Shown one piece after another: positions 1-8,822 of a DNA stretch of 29,174 nucleotides. Location: assembly GCA_964235605.1 (NCBI GenBank), contig CAXSCR010000057.1, positions 1-29,174 on the forward strand. The letters run 5' to 3'. Origin of the DNA: DATCRE01 sp964235605 (lineage in GTDB: Bacteria; Bacteroidota; Bacteroidia; Cytophagales; Cyclobacteriaceae). Below the pieces are notes generated by a model. That model saw only the letters and a list, made by a program, of their open reading frames with translations, made no database searches and had not been told where the DNA came from. The position numbers and the translations under genes were made by a program. Positions within the stretch are counted from its first letter, which is position 1; each line of letters begins with the position of its first letter.

Positions 1-1
1 A

Positions 2-130
2 GAATACTATATGCAATGTGTTGATAATCAGCTACCAATTGTGCCCCAGTTCTGGGCACTGAACCACGACATTGATGGTAAAAACGCAGTAATTAGCTTA
101 GAGACCAAGGCCTCTAAGCTTGTTTTTTGA
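2..130 (+). CDS. Possible C-terminal end of a truncated gene
   Basis: A frame open from the left edge of the window encodes about 42 residues ending in TKASKLVF and stops with TGA at 128-130. The composition looks protein-like (for example VDNQLPIVPQFWALNHDIDG), but I do not recognise a family. The 3' end of the frame runs through a strong terminator hairpin, and the stop lies in its T-tract, which is unusual. The true gene may instead end in one of the other plus frames, at 22-24 or 60-62. The strand is supported by the terminator direction. The product is unknown. Confidence 0.35.
   Translation, partial: EYYMQCVDNQLPIVPQFWALNHDIDGKNAVISLETKASKLVF
95..129 (+). terminator. Rho-independent terminator
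   Basis: A perfect 9-bp stem, AGCTTAGAG at 95-103 and CTCTAAGCT at 112-120, has an 8-nt loop and is followed by TGTTTTTT. The T-run lies on the plus-strand side, so it ends a rightward transcript entering from outside the window. Confidence 0.75.
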
Positions 131-594
131 CTACAATGTTTCAGATTGTTTAAGATTTATAGCTTTTCCATTAGGAATAAGAGCTATGTGCTAGCGTGAC
201 GGAAGGGTCGTCCAGGGATTGCTTTTAAAAAATGATGAACGGCATTTTTACTAAAGTGTCATTTTTACTACCTGTTGATATCAAAAAGAATTCCTTCTCA
301 TGATGTTTTAGGAAAGGTGATTGTTTACTAAACTGACCAGTTCTTATAATGAACTAGATTGGCTCAACTTTCAATATTACAAGCAATTTTCCTGTCATCT
401 GCTTATACTTATTCCTTAGCCACCCTTAGTCAAAAAACACAAATCCATACCATGAGCGCGAAATGGGAACTTTAAAAAATTGAGCTAGCAACTCAAAGCT
501 AGCAGCCAAAACTATATCCGATCCATTCGTCACAAATCGTCAGCATGGCCCGCACCCTAAAACAGCGAAAAAATCTCATTTTTATTAAAAGTCT
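131..594. other. Gene-free stretch
   Basis: About 460 bases have no convincing gene on either strand. A GCTAGC inverted repeat around 484-503 (two GCTAGC sites eight bases apart) and a short palindrome TTGATATCAA near 276-285 are the only structures I noticed. An open stretch of about 30 codons exists on the minus strand around 430-535, but it lacks a start and shows no family motif. Confidence 0.5.
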
Positions 595-624
595 ATTGTA
601 TCTATAGAGTTTATGATATATTTG
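595..624 (+). promoter_or_regulatory. Bacteroidota-type promoter of the binding protein and receptor unit
   Basis: The -7 box TATATTTG at 617-624 fits TAnnTTTG exactly. ATTG at 595-598 serves as the -33 element, with an 18-nt spacer. Transcription would start near 630, giving a leader of about 30 nt before the ATG at 662. Confidence 0.65.
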
Positions 625-661
625 CGTATTATCTACTGATATAATAGACTTTTATATACTT

Positions 662-1702
662 ATGAAAACGCTTAGCAGAACCACCATTCTAATAGGATTT
701 TTGGCCGGACTCACACAGGGTTATGCCCAAAATCGCCTTACCCAACAAGTACCTAGCAACGAGGTCGCGCAACTTTTAAGTGGCAATAATAAAATTGACC
801 TACCACCAGAGCCTATCTATAAAGGCAGGAGGCAAGGTAACGTGATAGTCATAACCGGTAATAGATTTTCATACCCATTACTTCAAAAATGGATAGATGA
901 CTACAATAAAATAAATCCAAATATTCAGATAATTATTGAATCAAGAGGCACTACAGACCCATCGAACTTTGATATTCTTTCTGAAGTATATGAACAAGAT
1001 GATAATATAAAGAAAGATCGCGAATACGTTTATTTAGCACGTTATGCCGTATTAGCAGTTGCCAACAGCAAGTCTACGTTTGCGAAAACTTATTCTAATA
1101 AGGGATTAAACAAGGACTTGATCAATCAACTTTTCTTTCATGATATTACCGCTGATAAGGAAAAGGAACAGGATATTAAAGCGCCTCACACTATCTATAC
1201 ACGGCTACAAAAAGCGGGAGCTCCAATTGTTTTTACAAAGTATTTTGGGTACGAGCAAAAAGATATCAAAGGAAAAGCCATTGCTGGATCTGATGAACAC
1301 TTACTAAAGTCGTTGTTACGTGACTCAACAAGCGTATCAATTCTTCCGCTACCTCTTTTGTATGATCATACAACTAAAAAGACCGTTAGTGGATTAACTG
1401 TTCTGCCTGTTGACTTTAATGGTAATGGACGTGTAAGCGATGATGAAAAGTTCTATGATGACTTAAGCAAAGTTATCGATCGTTTGGAGAGCACAAACCC
1501 TAAAGACATCAAAAATATTCCAATTGCATACCTGCACCTATCGGTAGCGAAACAAAATGCCAGCCCAGAAGCTATTGATTTTTTGAGATGGGTTATCAAT
1601 AATGGGCAAAATGACCTGCATGAGTTTGGTTATCTAAAACCTGAATCCACTCGTTTGGAGAAGGAAAAGTTTGAGCAGTTTGCCTCACAACGCAACAACT
1701 AA
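662..1702 (+). CDS. Periplasmic substrate-binding protein, PstS-like (PBP_like family)
   Basis: A protein of 346 residues with an N-terminal signal peptide (hydrophobic ILIGFLAGL, cleavage probably after the AQ near residue 23). Residues about 60-330 resemble the phosphate-type periplasmic binding fold: a first strand and helix VIVITGNRFSYPLLQKWIDD, then IQIIIESRGTTD where ligand-binding serine and threonine residues are expected, then a hinge strand YVYLARYAVLAVAN. Residues 251-262 form an EF-hand-like loop (D251, N253, N255, G256, S259, E262) that could bind calcium. No ABC permease or ATPase gene is nearby. Instead a TonB-dependent receptor follows after 104 bases, so I infer that the protein hands a substrate captured at the outer membrane to an unknown inner-membrane carrier. 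Phosphate is the family's usual ligand, but the ligand is not proven here. Confidence 0.7.
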   Translation: MKTLSRTTILIGFLAGLTQGYAQNRLTQQVPSNEVAQLLSGNNKIDLPPEPIYKGRRQGNVIVITGNRFSYPLLQKWIDDYNKINPNIQIIIESRGTTDPSNFDILSEVYEQDDNIKKDREYVYLARYAVLAVANSKSTFAKTYSNKGLNKDLINQLFFHDITADKEKEQDIKAPHTIYTRLQKAGAPIVFTKYFGYEQKDIKGKAIAGSDEHLLKSLLRDSTSVSILPLPLLYDHTTKKTVSGLTVLPVDFNGNGRVSDDEKFYDDLSKVIDRLESTNPKDIKNIPIAYLHLSVAKQNASPEAIDFLRWVINNGQNDLHEFGYLKPESTRLEKEKFEQFASQRNN

Positions 1703-1806
1703 TGATAATCTTAAGCATGTAAATGTAGTTGTTGTTCAACGTAGATAATACTGATCGTTTCAATCGCATATAACAATTCACTTTAATCCCTTAATCCTAT
1801 TATGGT

Positions 1807-4752
1807 ATGAGATCATATTATCAATTTATAATTTTTATCACTTTGAACTTATTTGTCACTATTTTCAGTAATGGGCAAAGTACAACTAACAGCACGCCCA
1901 TTCAGGGTACGGTAGTAGATGTAGAGTCTAACGAGCCCCTACCAGGAGTGAATATTATGGTTAAGGGCACTATACTGGGCACTATCACTGATAGCGAAGG
2001 AAAATTCTCTATTAAGCCAAAGACTTTGCCTGTAACACTTACATTTTCCTTGGTTGGTTTTAGACTACAAGAAGTTGAGGTTCTGGAGGCAACAACAGAA
2101 GACCTACCTATTCAATTAACTGCAGGTTCATTATTAAGTCAAGAGGTTGTTGTAACCGCATCACGTGTTGAAGAATCTATTTTAAAATCGCCTGTAGCTA
2201 TCGAGAAGTTAGACACCCGTGCATTAAGAGAATCTCCGGCGCCAAGTTTTTATGATGCGCTTGAAAATGTTAAGGGTGTGCAGATGACTACCTCTAGTTT
2301 AACTTTCAAAGTGCCTAATACACGTGGCTTTAACATTCCTAACAATTTCCGTTTTATGCAGCTGGTAGATGGCGTTGATATGCAAGCCGCAACATTAGGT
2401 GTTCCGCTGGGTAACGCTATTGGCCCAACAGAGTTAGACATTGCAAGTGTTGAGATTACGCCAGGTGCTGCCTCTGCGATATATGGAATGAATGCAATCA
2501 ATGGAATGGCTAATCTACTTACCAAAAGTCCTTTTGCATATCAAGGTCTAAGTGTCTATCATAAAACCGGGGTTAACCATGTTGACGGTATTGACTACGA
2601 TCCAAGTATTTTAACAGAATCTGCGTTCCGCTACGCTAAGGCATTCAACAATAAATTTGCCTTTAAAGTAAATTTTGGATACATGCAGGGAATTGACTGG
2701 CGTTCTAATAAACGCTTAGATCAAAATACTAACAATCTTAAAAGTGCTAATCCTAATTTTACTTCCCTCAATGGTGAAAACAATGTAGCGTTCGACGGTT
2801 GGAATAAGTATGGAGATGATGCACTCGCTGGAAGTAACACCGTTTCCATTGGCGGTTTGACTATAGATGGGCAACCTAGCCAAACATTAACGGTCGCACG
2901 GACTGGCTATTGGGAAACGGATTTGGTGAGCCCCAAAGTAAGTAACATTAAAGTTGACGCTTCACTCCACTACAGACTTAGCGACAATGCTGAAATATCA
3001 TATGGATATCGCAGAGGTCAAATGGACGGTGTATTTCAACGTGGTAACAAGGTGCGTCTTGAGAATGTTGTTGTACAAAACCATAACTTTGAACTTAGGG
3101 GAAGTAACTACTTAATCAAAAGTTATGTGTCAATTGAAGACACCGGTGATTCTTATAATGTAAAACCTTTAGCTGATAATTTGGATCTTGCCAGCGGCGG
3201 AAGTGGTAGTAGCTGGGCTGCAAAGTATAAAACAGCACTCAATGTTTATGCCGCTGATCATGGTGGACTAACTTCAGAAAATCTAGCCGCAGCAACTGAG
3301 TATGCACATAATCAAGCAGATGCAAGCCGTGTTGAGCCAGGTACACCTGAATTCGATTCATTGAAAAATAAAATAATAAAGATCAATAATTGGGATATTA
3401 AATCAGGCACTATTCCCAATGCGCCAGAAACAGGAGGGGCTGCATTGGTACAAAAAAGTAGGCTGTATCATGTCGAGGGACAATGGGATTTATCTAAACA
3501 CGTTAAATTTTTTGATTTGTTAATCGGCGGTGATGCACGTATATATGAAGTAATCCCCGATGGAAATAACTTTGTAGATTTTTCTAGACCTATTGCCGAT
3601 CGTAATACTGCGGAAAGCGATGGCAGCTACGGTAATAATGTTTATTACAAAAAGTATGGCGCGTTTGCCCAAGTCACTAAAACATTATTCAATGAAAAGT
3701 TGAAGTTGTTTGGATCACTACGGGGCGATTACAATCCAGAGTTTGATCCAAAGTTTACACCACGTCTTGCGGCGGTATATACATTGAAGGAGAGTCATAA
3801 CATTCGTTTCACTTTCCAGCAAGGCTATCGTTTTCCAGCGCTCTTTGAAGCTTTATCGTACGTAAATAATGGTCGTGTAAAACGGGTCGGTAGTTTATCC
3901 TTCATTAATGAAGGGTTAGGCTATCTCGACAACAGTTATACCCAAGCTTCTGTTGTCGAGTTCAATGCATTAGTGAAAGCGCAAGGTAACACCGACGCAG
4001 CAGCGTTGGCCAACAGAGATAAGTTGGTTGTTGCTAACTTACCTAAAGCAGACGCTGAGCGCATTAATTCTTTTGAAATAGGATATAAGAGTGTTGTGTT
4101 TGATGATAAGCTTTCCATCGATATTGATGGTTACAGCAACACCTATAAAGGGTTTCTTGGCCAGGTACAGGTTTTTGTACCCAAAGGTGAAACTGTCGAT
4201 ACAGATGCAGCGGTTATTGCTATGATTGATAGGAATAGAGACGCGCAACCAGCATCGGGAACCAATGCAGCAAGTAATGGTCAAGATCGCTACCGGGTCT
4301 ATACAAATGCAAGAAATACCTATCACAATTTTGGATCTGCTATAGGTGTAACTTATAATTTTTATAAAAAATATACCGTGGGTGGTAATGTGAGTTATAA
4401 TAATATGAAGACCAACGGTGCCAAAGATATTTTCGTAACTGGGTTTAATACGCCCAATTGGTCCACTAATATATCATTCGGAAATCGCGAGATAATAAAG
4501 AACCTGGGGTTCAATGTAGTATGGAGATGGCAGGATTCTTTTCTATGGGAAAGTCCGTTAGTTACAGGCAAGGTGTCTGCCTACAGTACACTCGATGCGC
4601 AAACCACTTACCGCTTTCCTAAAGCCAAGACTACAGTTAAGTTAGGCGGATCTAATCTCTTTAATCACAGGTATATTCAATATGCTGGTGGGCCAACCAT
4701 TGGAGGATTATACTACGTGGCCATTACCGTAGATGGTCTACTGAGTAAATAA
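1807..4752 (+). CDS. TonB-dependent receptor with carboxypeptidase-regulatory-like domain
   Basis: An outer-membrane active transporter of 981 residues. It has a signal peptide at residues 1-24, then a CarboxypepD_reg-like beta-sandwich at about 32-110 (GTVVDVESNEPLPGVNIMV and GTITDSEGKFSI). The plug domain follows at about 113-240, containing VVVTASRVEESILKSPVAI, and VEITPGAASAIYGMNAING, which is the conserved end of TonB plugs. The rest is a 22-strand-type barrel ending at the C-terminus in YYVAITVDGLLSK. It is not a SusC: there is no SusD neighbour, and the plug features are those of siderophore, vitamin or metal-type receptors. It is probably co-transcribed with the PstS-like binding protein upstream and is followed by a strong terminator. 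The substrate is unknown; phosphate or an organophosphate is a guess from the neighbour. Confidence 0.9.
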   Translation: MRSYYQFIIFITLNLFVTIFSNGQSTTNSTPIQGTVVDVESNEPLPGVNIMVKGTILGTITDSEGKFSIKPKTLPVTLTFSLVGFRLQEVEVLEATTEDLPIQLTAGSLLSQEVVVTASRVEESILKSPVAIEKLDTRALRESPAPSFYDALENVKGVQMTTSSLTFKVPNTRGFNIPNNFRFMQLVDGVDMQAATLGVPLGNAIGPTELDIASVEITPGAASAIYGMNAINGMANLLTKSPFAYQGLSVYHKTGVNHVDGIDYDPSILTESAFRYAKAFNNKFAFKVNFGYMQGIDWRSNKRLDQNTNNLKSANPNFTSLNGENNVAFDGWNKYGDDALAGSNTVSIGGLTIDGQPSQTLTVARTGYWETDLVSPKVSNIKVDASLHYRLSDNAEISYGYRRGQMDGVFQRGNKVRLENVVVQNHNFELRGSNYLIKSYVSIEDTGDSYNVKPLADNLDLASGGSGSSWAAKYKTALNVYAADHGGLTSENLAAATEYAHNQADASRVEPGTPEFDSLKNKIIKINNWDIKSGTIPNAPETGGAALVQKSRLYHVEGQWDLSKHVKFFDLLIGGDARIYEVIPDGNNFVDFSRPIADRNTAESDGSYGNNVYYKKYGAFAQVTKTLFNEKLKLFGSLRGDYNPEFDPKFTPRLAAVYTLKESHNIRFTFQQGYRFPALFEALSYVNNGRVKRVGSLSFINEGLGYLDNSYTQASVVEFNALVKAQGNTDAAALANRDKLVVANLPKADAERINSFEIGYKSVVFDDKLSIDIDGYSNTYKGFLGQVQVFVPKGETVDTDAAVIAMIDRNRDAQPASGTNAASNGQDRYRVYTNARNTYHNFGSAIGVTYNFYKKYTVGGNVSYNNMKTNGAKDIFVTGFNTPNWSTNISFGNREIIKNLGFNVVWRWQDSFLWESPLVTGKVSAYSTLDAQTTYRFPKAKTTVKLGGSNLFNHRYIQYAGGPTIGGLYYVAITVDGLLSK

Positions 4753-4768
4753 TCTAACTTGGCTTAAG

Positions 4769-4800
4769 AAGCTGCTGGAATAACCAGCAGCTTTGTGTTA
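4769..4800 (+). terminator. Rho-independent terminator of the receptor unit
   Basis: A perfect 10-bp stem, AAGCTGCTGG at 4769-4778 and CCAGCAGCTT at 4784-4793, has the loop AATAA and is followed by TTGTGTTATT. It lies 17 bases after the receptor stop codon. Confidence 0.8.
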
Positions 4801-4870
4801 TTAAGAATTATTGGCACTTAAGCATCGGCTACATCGAATAAGCGCTTCCCGCTATAACAAGCTGTTAACT

Positions 4871-4901
4871 TTTGATCGACTAGTAAATTCTTCTATCTTG
4901 C
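4871..4901 (+). promoter_or_regulatory. Probable promoter of the SET-domain gene
   Basis: TTTG at 4871-4874 is followed, after exactly 19 nt, by TATCTTGC at 4894-4901. The spacing is ideal for Bacteroidota sigma factors, but the -7 box deviates from TAnnTTTG at its end. It lies 41 bases before the ATG. Confidence 0.5.
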
Positions 4902-4941
4902 GGCCCAATTTTTATTGGCTTAATCATTTAAAAATTTTTCG

Positions 4942-5454
4942 ATGTCATTATTAGAAAAACAACTGGTTGTTAAGAAGTCTACCATACCCAATGCGGGTAA
5001 GGGTTTGTTTACAAAGAAAGCTATCCCGAAAGGAACGTTGATTGTAGAATACAAAGGGAAAGTCACGACTTGGAAAGAAGTGAAAGATGAAGATGGTAAG
5101 AACGCATATATATTTTATGTTAACCGCAACCACGTAATCAATGGTAAACCAACGAAAAAGGCATTGGCCCGATATGCCAATGATGCTCGTGGTTTAGTTA
5201 AAATAAAAGGCATAACCAACAATTGTGATTATGTAATTAAAGGACTAAAAGCCATTATCGAGTCCAAGAAAGACATTGCCGCTGGAGGTGAAATTTTTGT
5301 TGATTATGGGGCTGATTACTGGAAGGTAATACGGGAAAACATAAAGTTGTGGAAGAACGAAGCCAAAGAAAAAGACCAAAATAAAAACTCTAAAAAGACT
5401 AAGTCTGCTAAGAAGAAAAAGGCTAAAGCCAGTAAGAAGAAAACTAAGAGGTAA
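4942..5454 (+). CDS. SET-domain protein with lysine-rich C-terminal tail
   Basis: A protein of 170 residues. Residues about 6-130 form a small SET domain: GKGLF at 19-23 (SAM-binding start of SET), YIFYVN at 56-61, a variant of the central motif reading RYAND at 77-81 followed by NNC at 93-95, and the closing EIFVDYG at 117-123 with the DYG tyrosine typical of SET methyltransferases. SET enzymes transfer methyl groups from S-adenosylmethionine to protein lysines. Residues 142-170 contain 16 lysines or arginines out of 29, in SKKTKSAKKKKAK-like repeats that resemble the tails of histone H1 or bacterial HC1-type proteins. The tail could bind DNA or be the enzyme's own substrate, which is inference. 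There is no signal peptide, so it is probably cytoplasmic. The gene has its own promoter and stands alone. Confidence 0.85.
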   Translation: MSLLEKQLVVKKSTIPNAGKGLFTKKAIPKGTLIVEYKGKVTTWKEVKDEDGKNAYIFYVNRNHVINGKPTKKALARYANDARGLVKIKGITNNCDYVIKGLKAIIESKKDIAAGGEIFVDYGADYWKVIRENIKLWKNEAKEKDQNKNSKKTKSAKKKKAKASKKKTKR

Positions 5455-5481
5455 CTATTAAGTTTATAGTGCTTTATTACG

Positions 5482-5746
5482 GCCCAATGTTGATGTCACA
5501 ACATCAGCAAGGAACAATTCTGATTTATACACAATCCCTGCATCTGAAATGATTTGCCAATGTTATCTTCAAAACTAATTTCATCTCGGAAACCCAATTG
5601 CCTGTAGAACTGTATATGGGCTTTTGCATAATGGTAAGGATAGCGTCATTTCCTACATGACCACCATAATTCAAATTACTTGCCCGTATAGTCACGTCCA
5701 TATTTAAAAAAAGTTTAGCAGGTAATTCAATTTGGTTGCGCGACAT
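5482..5746 (-). pseudogene. Decayed acyl-CoA thioesterase (4HBT hot-dog family) pseudogene
   Basis: Reading from the ATG at 5746 gives about 41 residues including ASNLNYGGHVGNDAILTIM, a signature of Bacteroidota 4HBT thioesterases (the usual form has NYGGHLGND). After that the frame is lost. Homology continues in a second frame as AHIQFYRQLGFRDEISFED (about 5620-5550), then in a third as SDAGIVYKSELFLADVV (about 5547-5497), and finally INIG in yet another register near 5490. There are therefore at least two and probably three frameshifts. The gene is also cut off about 80 residues into a family that normally has about 135-150, just before the SET gene's stop codon. It should not make a working enzyme. 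Working thioesterases of this family cleave acyl-CoA in the cytoplasm. Confidence 0.8.
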
Positions 5747-5836
5747 TATTTCTTAGTAATGTTTAATAATCGTATGAGTTAAGAAACAGCAAGTTTTTCT
5801 AAAAACCTTGTAGCTTGCGCTGAAAGATATTTATCT

Positions 5837-8782
5837 ATGAATTCACGCTGGTTTTGGAGTACCTGGCTAACCGAATACAAACTCATTTGGTATGGTTTGA
5901 TCCTGCTTTTCATTTGCTCTTTTGCACTTGTATGGTATAACTACGAACAGGGTGCAGCGAGTGTAATTGATTGGAACACCATTCAGGAACAAAAAATCTT
6001 AGAATCTACGGTACATAGTTTCGAGGTAGGGCCATTTCAATTGTCGGTCCCTGCAGATAATTATGTTATTATGGAATATTATAATGGTGGCAATATTCAA
6101 GTAAACATGTGGATGTCACTCGCTTTTACTTTTGTTTTGATCTGTTCTGCCATTATAATTTTAACGGTTATAACCATGCTAGATCGCTTCTGGTATTTTG
6201 TAGGCATGGCACTTTTCATTCTTTTCGTAGTCAGCCTTCGGCTAGAGGTACTTACCATATTTGGACAGCGTAATCAAATACCAACTATAATTATATTATC
6301 CTGTTATGTAGTGTTTAGTTTTTACTTCCAGGCACTAAATAAATCAATCGTATTTGTAAAGAGGTTAATCACGTTTTTATTTTTAACCCTAGTTACTGCA
6401 TTAGTAATCTATTATTACTCCGCGGTCGAATATCCAATGTTGCACTTGGCTGTTACCGGTTATTCTGCTGGTTTGATTTTAAGTGTTTTATTCATACTCA
6501 TGGTGGCTCATGAAATACCTGCTGCTTTTGTTTACATAGCTAGCCAAGGTAATTCTAAAAGCCTAAGGCACTTTTCTATTATCAGTGTCATATACATATT
6601 TAACATCATAGTAACCAGCTTGCATGAGTTGGGTGTTATAGAATGGAAATTTATATATATCAATTTATACTTATTAATATCTATCTCTGCCATTCTGGGT
6701 TTATGGGGTTTTCGGTTACGTGAATCACTGTATGAAAATATTTTTTCGTTCTCACCTTACGGTGCATACTTTTTTACTGCGCTCGCCACCATATGTTTTA
6801 TTACCATTGCTTACCTAATGGGCACAGCTAACGACCCTGCACTGAGGGTAATTAGAAACGTTATAATCTTTGCACATGTTGGTTATGGCGTTATTTTTTT
6901 AACCTATGTATTTTCCAATTTCATTTTATTGTTAGCCCAGAATCTTCCGGTGTATAAAATTTTATATAAGAGTAACCGCATGCCTTACTTCACTTTTCGT
7001 CTGGCCGGCCTTATAATGACTTTGGGATTTGTTTTCTATTCAAATTGGCATCAATATGTTTATAAGAGTATAGCGGGATTTTATAATAACATAGGTGATT
7101 TGTATGAACTACTAGATAGGTCAGCGATAGCGGAGGCGTATTATGAGCAAGGGAGAAGCTATGGTTTTGAAAATAACCACGCTAACTATGCTTTGGGAAA
7201 AAAGAAAGCGGCTGGTTTTGATTTACCTGGTGCGTGTAATAATTATGCCTCTGCTAATGGCAGCATACCCACCCCGTTTTCTTTAATCAACGAAGGTAAT
7301 ATTTACTTATGGGAAAATGATTTCTTTGAATCTATAAAAGCCTACCAGAGAGGCCTGAGGAAGATTTCAAAGGCGGGTGTCATCTCTAATAACTTGGGTT
7401 ATGTTTTTGGCAAAATTCACAATTTAGATTCTGCCTTTTATTATATCAATTCCGCAATGGAGCATAAGCAAACAAGAGCAACTGCAGAGGCAAACTTTTT
7501 TGCAATCGCTGCGATTGAATACCTGCCAATCAAAAGTGATTCTGTATTAAAGATCTTGGACGATCCTAGTATAGGGGCTTTAAGTAATGCAATGGCCCTC
7601 GCAACAAGTCAGGGCCTAGCGTTTAATACCGCAGTAGATGTATTAAAGGAATCCAGGCTGAATCTTCATTCTGCTACGTTATTAAATAATTATATTATCC
7701 GGAATGTAAAAACACTAGATACCACTTTTATCCAAAAAGCTTTTGCAATTACTTCCGACACACTTAACGCAGATTACAGAGAAGCTTTGCGTGCGTCACT
7801 TGCGATGGCTTACTATCACGCAGGCAATGTTACAAGGGCGTTGCAGCTGTTAAGTGAACTCGTGTATCTAAGTCAATCTTATCAAGGCAAGTATAATTAT
7901 ATCATGGGCCTTTGGGCCTTGGAGCAGAATAATCCCAAACTTGCCGCAACTTATTTTAAGTACGCAGTTGATGCCGATTACAAAGAGGGGAAACTCTATT
8001 ATGCGATTGCACTTTCTGAAAGTGGCCAAGAGCAGGAAGCAGGTATTGCATGGGATAGCGTGGCTAAATCTAGAAATGAAGGTGAACTATTGATGGCCGC
8101 AAAAATGAAGGACAACTTATTGAAAGGTTTAAACGAAACTTTTCTATTGGATGATCCTGATAAGTATCAATACTGCCGATACCGATTAAGCATAAAAGAC
8201 ACGTTAGCTTTTAATAGGTTAATCGCTACTTTTAAAGATGATAACTATAAGGCCAAAGCGCTGCTTGATATGACGGAGCGTCAGTTCGAGTGGGGTAACA
8301 CCATACAAGCAGTCCAATACTTTACTCAAATCGGCGGCTTGAAACTAAGTGACAAAAAGTTATTTGTGGACGTTCAGCATATGGAGTTACGTATGTTAGC
8401 GGAAAGAAAGGAGTTAAGAACGTTAGCAAAGCAAATAAATAAAGAAGTCACGTTTACAAGTGAGCGTAAAATCGAAAAATTGTATTACACGGCTTTGCTT
8501 AATGAGGCAGCGCATGATACCGTTAATGCGTTGAGGAATTATAAAATTCTGGCTACATATAATCCATACTTTGAACAAGGCATTATTGCTGCGGCTGCTT
8601 ACTTTAGAACGCATAGCAAAGATGATATGGCAGCTTACAATATTTTGGTGGAAGCTGTTCAGGTAAATAATAGCTCTGTAAAACTTTTAAAAGCTTATGC
8701 AGGTGAAGCATTACGTATGGGGTTTCCAGAGTATGCGGGGAGCGCTATGCAGCAGGTTGATGCCTTGTATCAAAAACTGTGA
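5837..8782 (+). CDS. Large polytopic membrane protein with C-terminal TPR repeats
   Basis: A protein of 981 residues. The first membrane segment (about residues 15-33) is followed by a soluble stretch of roughly 55 residues. Another ten or eleven hydrophobic segments then run to about residue 415, for example LAFTFVLICSAIIILTVITM and LAGLIMTLGFVFYSNW. Residues about 420-980 are helical TPR-like repeats: AIAEAYYEQGRSYG, SLINEGNIYLWENDFFESIK, YNYIMGLWALEQNNPKLAAT and ALRNYKILATYNPYFEQGI. I do not recognise a named family. TPRs usually hold protein partners, so a membrane-anchored scaffold or assembly factor is plausible. The gene stands alone on the plus strand and converges on the surface-protein operon, with a shared terminator between them. 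A TAGCTTGC box at 5811-5818 may be its -7 element. Confidence 0.85.
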   Translation: MNSRWFWSTWLTEYKLIWYGLILLFICSFALVWYNYEQGAASVIDWNTIQEQKILESTVHSFEVGPFQLSVPADNYVIMEYYNGGNIQVNMWMSLAFTFVLICSAIIILTVITMLDRFWYFVGMALFILFVVSLRLEVLTIFGQRNQIPTIIILSCYVVFSFYFQALNKSIVFVKRLITFLFLTLVTALVIYYYSAVEYPMLHLAVTGYSAGLILSVLFILMVAHEIPAAFVYIASQGNSKSLRHFSIISVIYIFNIIVTSLHELGVIEWKFIYINLYLLISISAILGLWGFRLRESLYENIFSFSPYGAYFFTALATICFITIAYLMGTANDPALRVIRNVIIFAHVGYGVIFLTYVFSNFILLLAQNLPVYKILYKSNRMPYFTFRLAGLIMTLGFVFYSNWHQYVYKSIAGFYNNIGDLYELLDRSAIAEAYYEQGRSYGFENNHANYALGKKKAAGFDLPGACNNYASANGSIPTPFSLINEGNIYLWENDFFESIKAYQRGLRKISKAGVISNNLGYVFGKIHNLDSAFYYINSAMEHKQTRATAEANFFAIAAIEYLPIKSDSVLKILDDPSIGALSNAMALATSQGLAFNTAVDVLKESRLNLHSATLLNNYIIRNVKTLDTTFIQKAFAITSDTLNADYREALRASLAMAYYHAGNVTRALQLLSELVYLSQSYQGKYNYIMGLWALEQNNPKLAATYFKYAVDADYKEGKLYYAIALSESGQEQEAGIAWDSVAKSRNEGELLMAAKMKDNLLKGLNETFLLDDPDKYQYCRYRLSIKDTLAFNRLIATFKDDNYKAKALLDMTERQFEWGNTIQAVQYFTQIGGLKLSDKKLFVDVQHMELRMLAERKELRTLAKQINKEVTFTSERKIEKLYYTALLNEAAHDTVNALRNYKILATYNPYFEQGIIAAAAYFRTHSKDDMAAYNILVEAVQVNNSSVKLLKAYAGEALRMGFPEYAGSAMQQVDALYQKL

Positions 8783-8789
8783 TGATAGG

Positions 8790-8822
8790 AGGTTTTAAAG
8801 TTTTTTACAATTTTTCAAACCT
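8790..8822. terminator. Bidirectional terminator between convergent genes
   Basis: AGGTTTTAAAG near 8790-8800 can pair with the TTTTTCAAACCT arm at 8811-8822, giving about ten pairs with one mismatch, with T-rich sequence on the loop side. It sits between the TPR membrane protein and the minus-strand PorP/SprF gene and overlaps the latter's stop codon. The stem is AT-rich, so its strength is uncertain. Confidence 0.4.

Noticed and set aside
484..503. GCTAGC inverted repeat as a possible attachment site or terminator
   Set aside because: It has no T-tract, no neighbouring integrase and no second copy that I could find in the window.
5525..5746. An intact 73-residue protein on the minus strand
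   Set aside because: Only its first ~41 residues match the thioesterase family. The remainder is out-of-frame translation, so it is a pseudogene.
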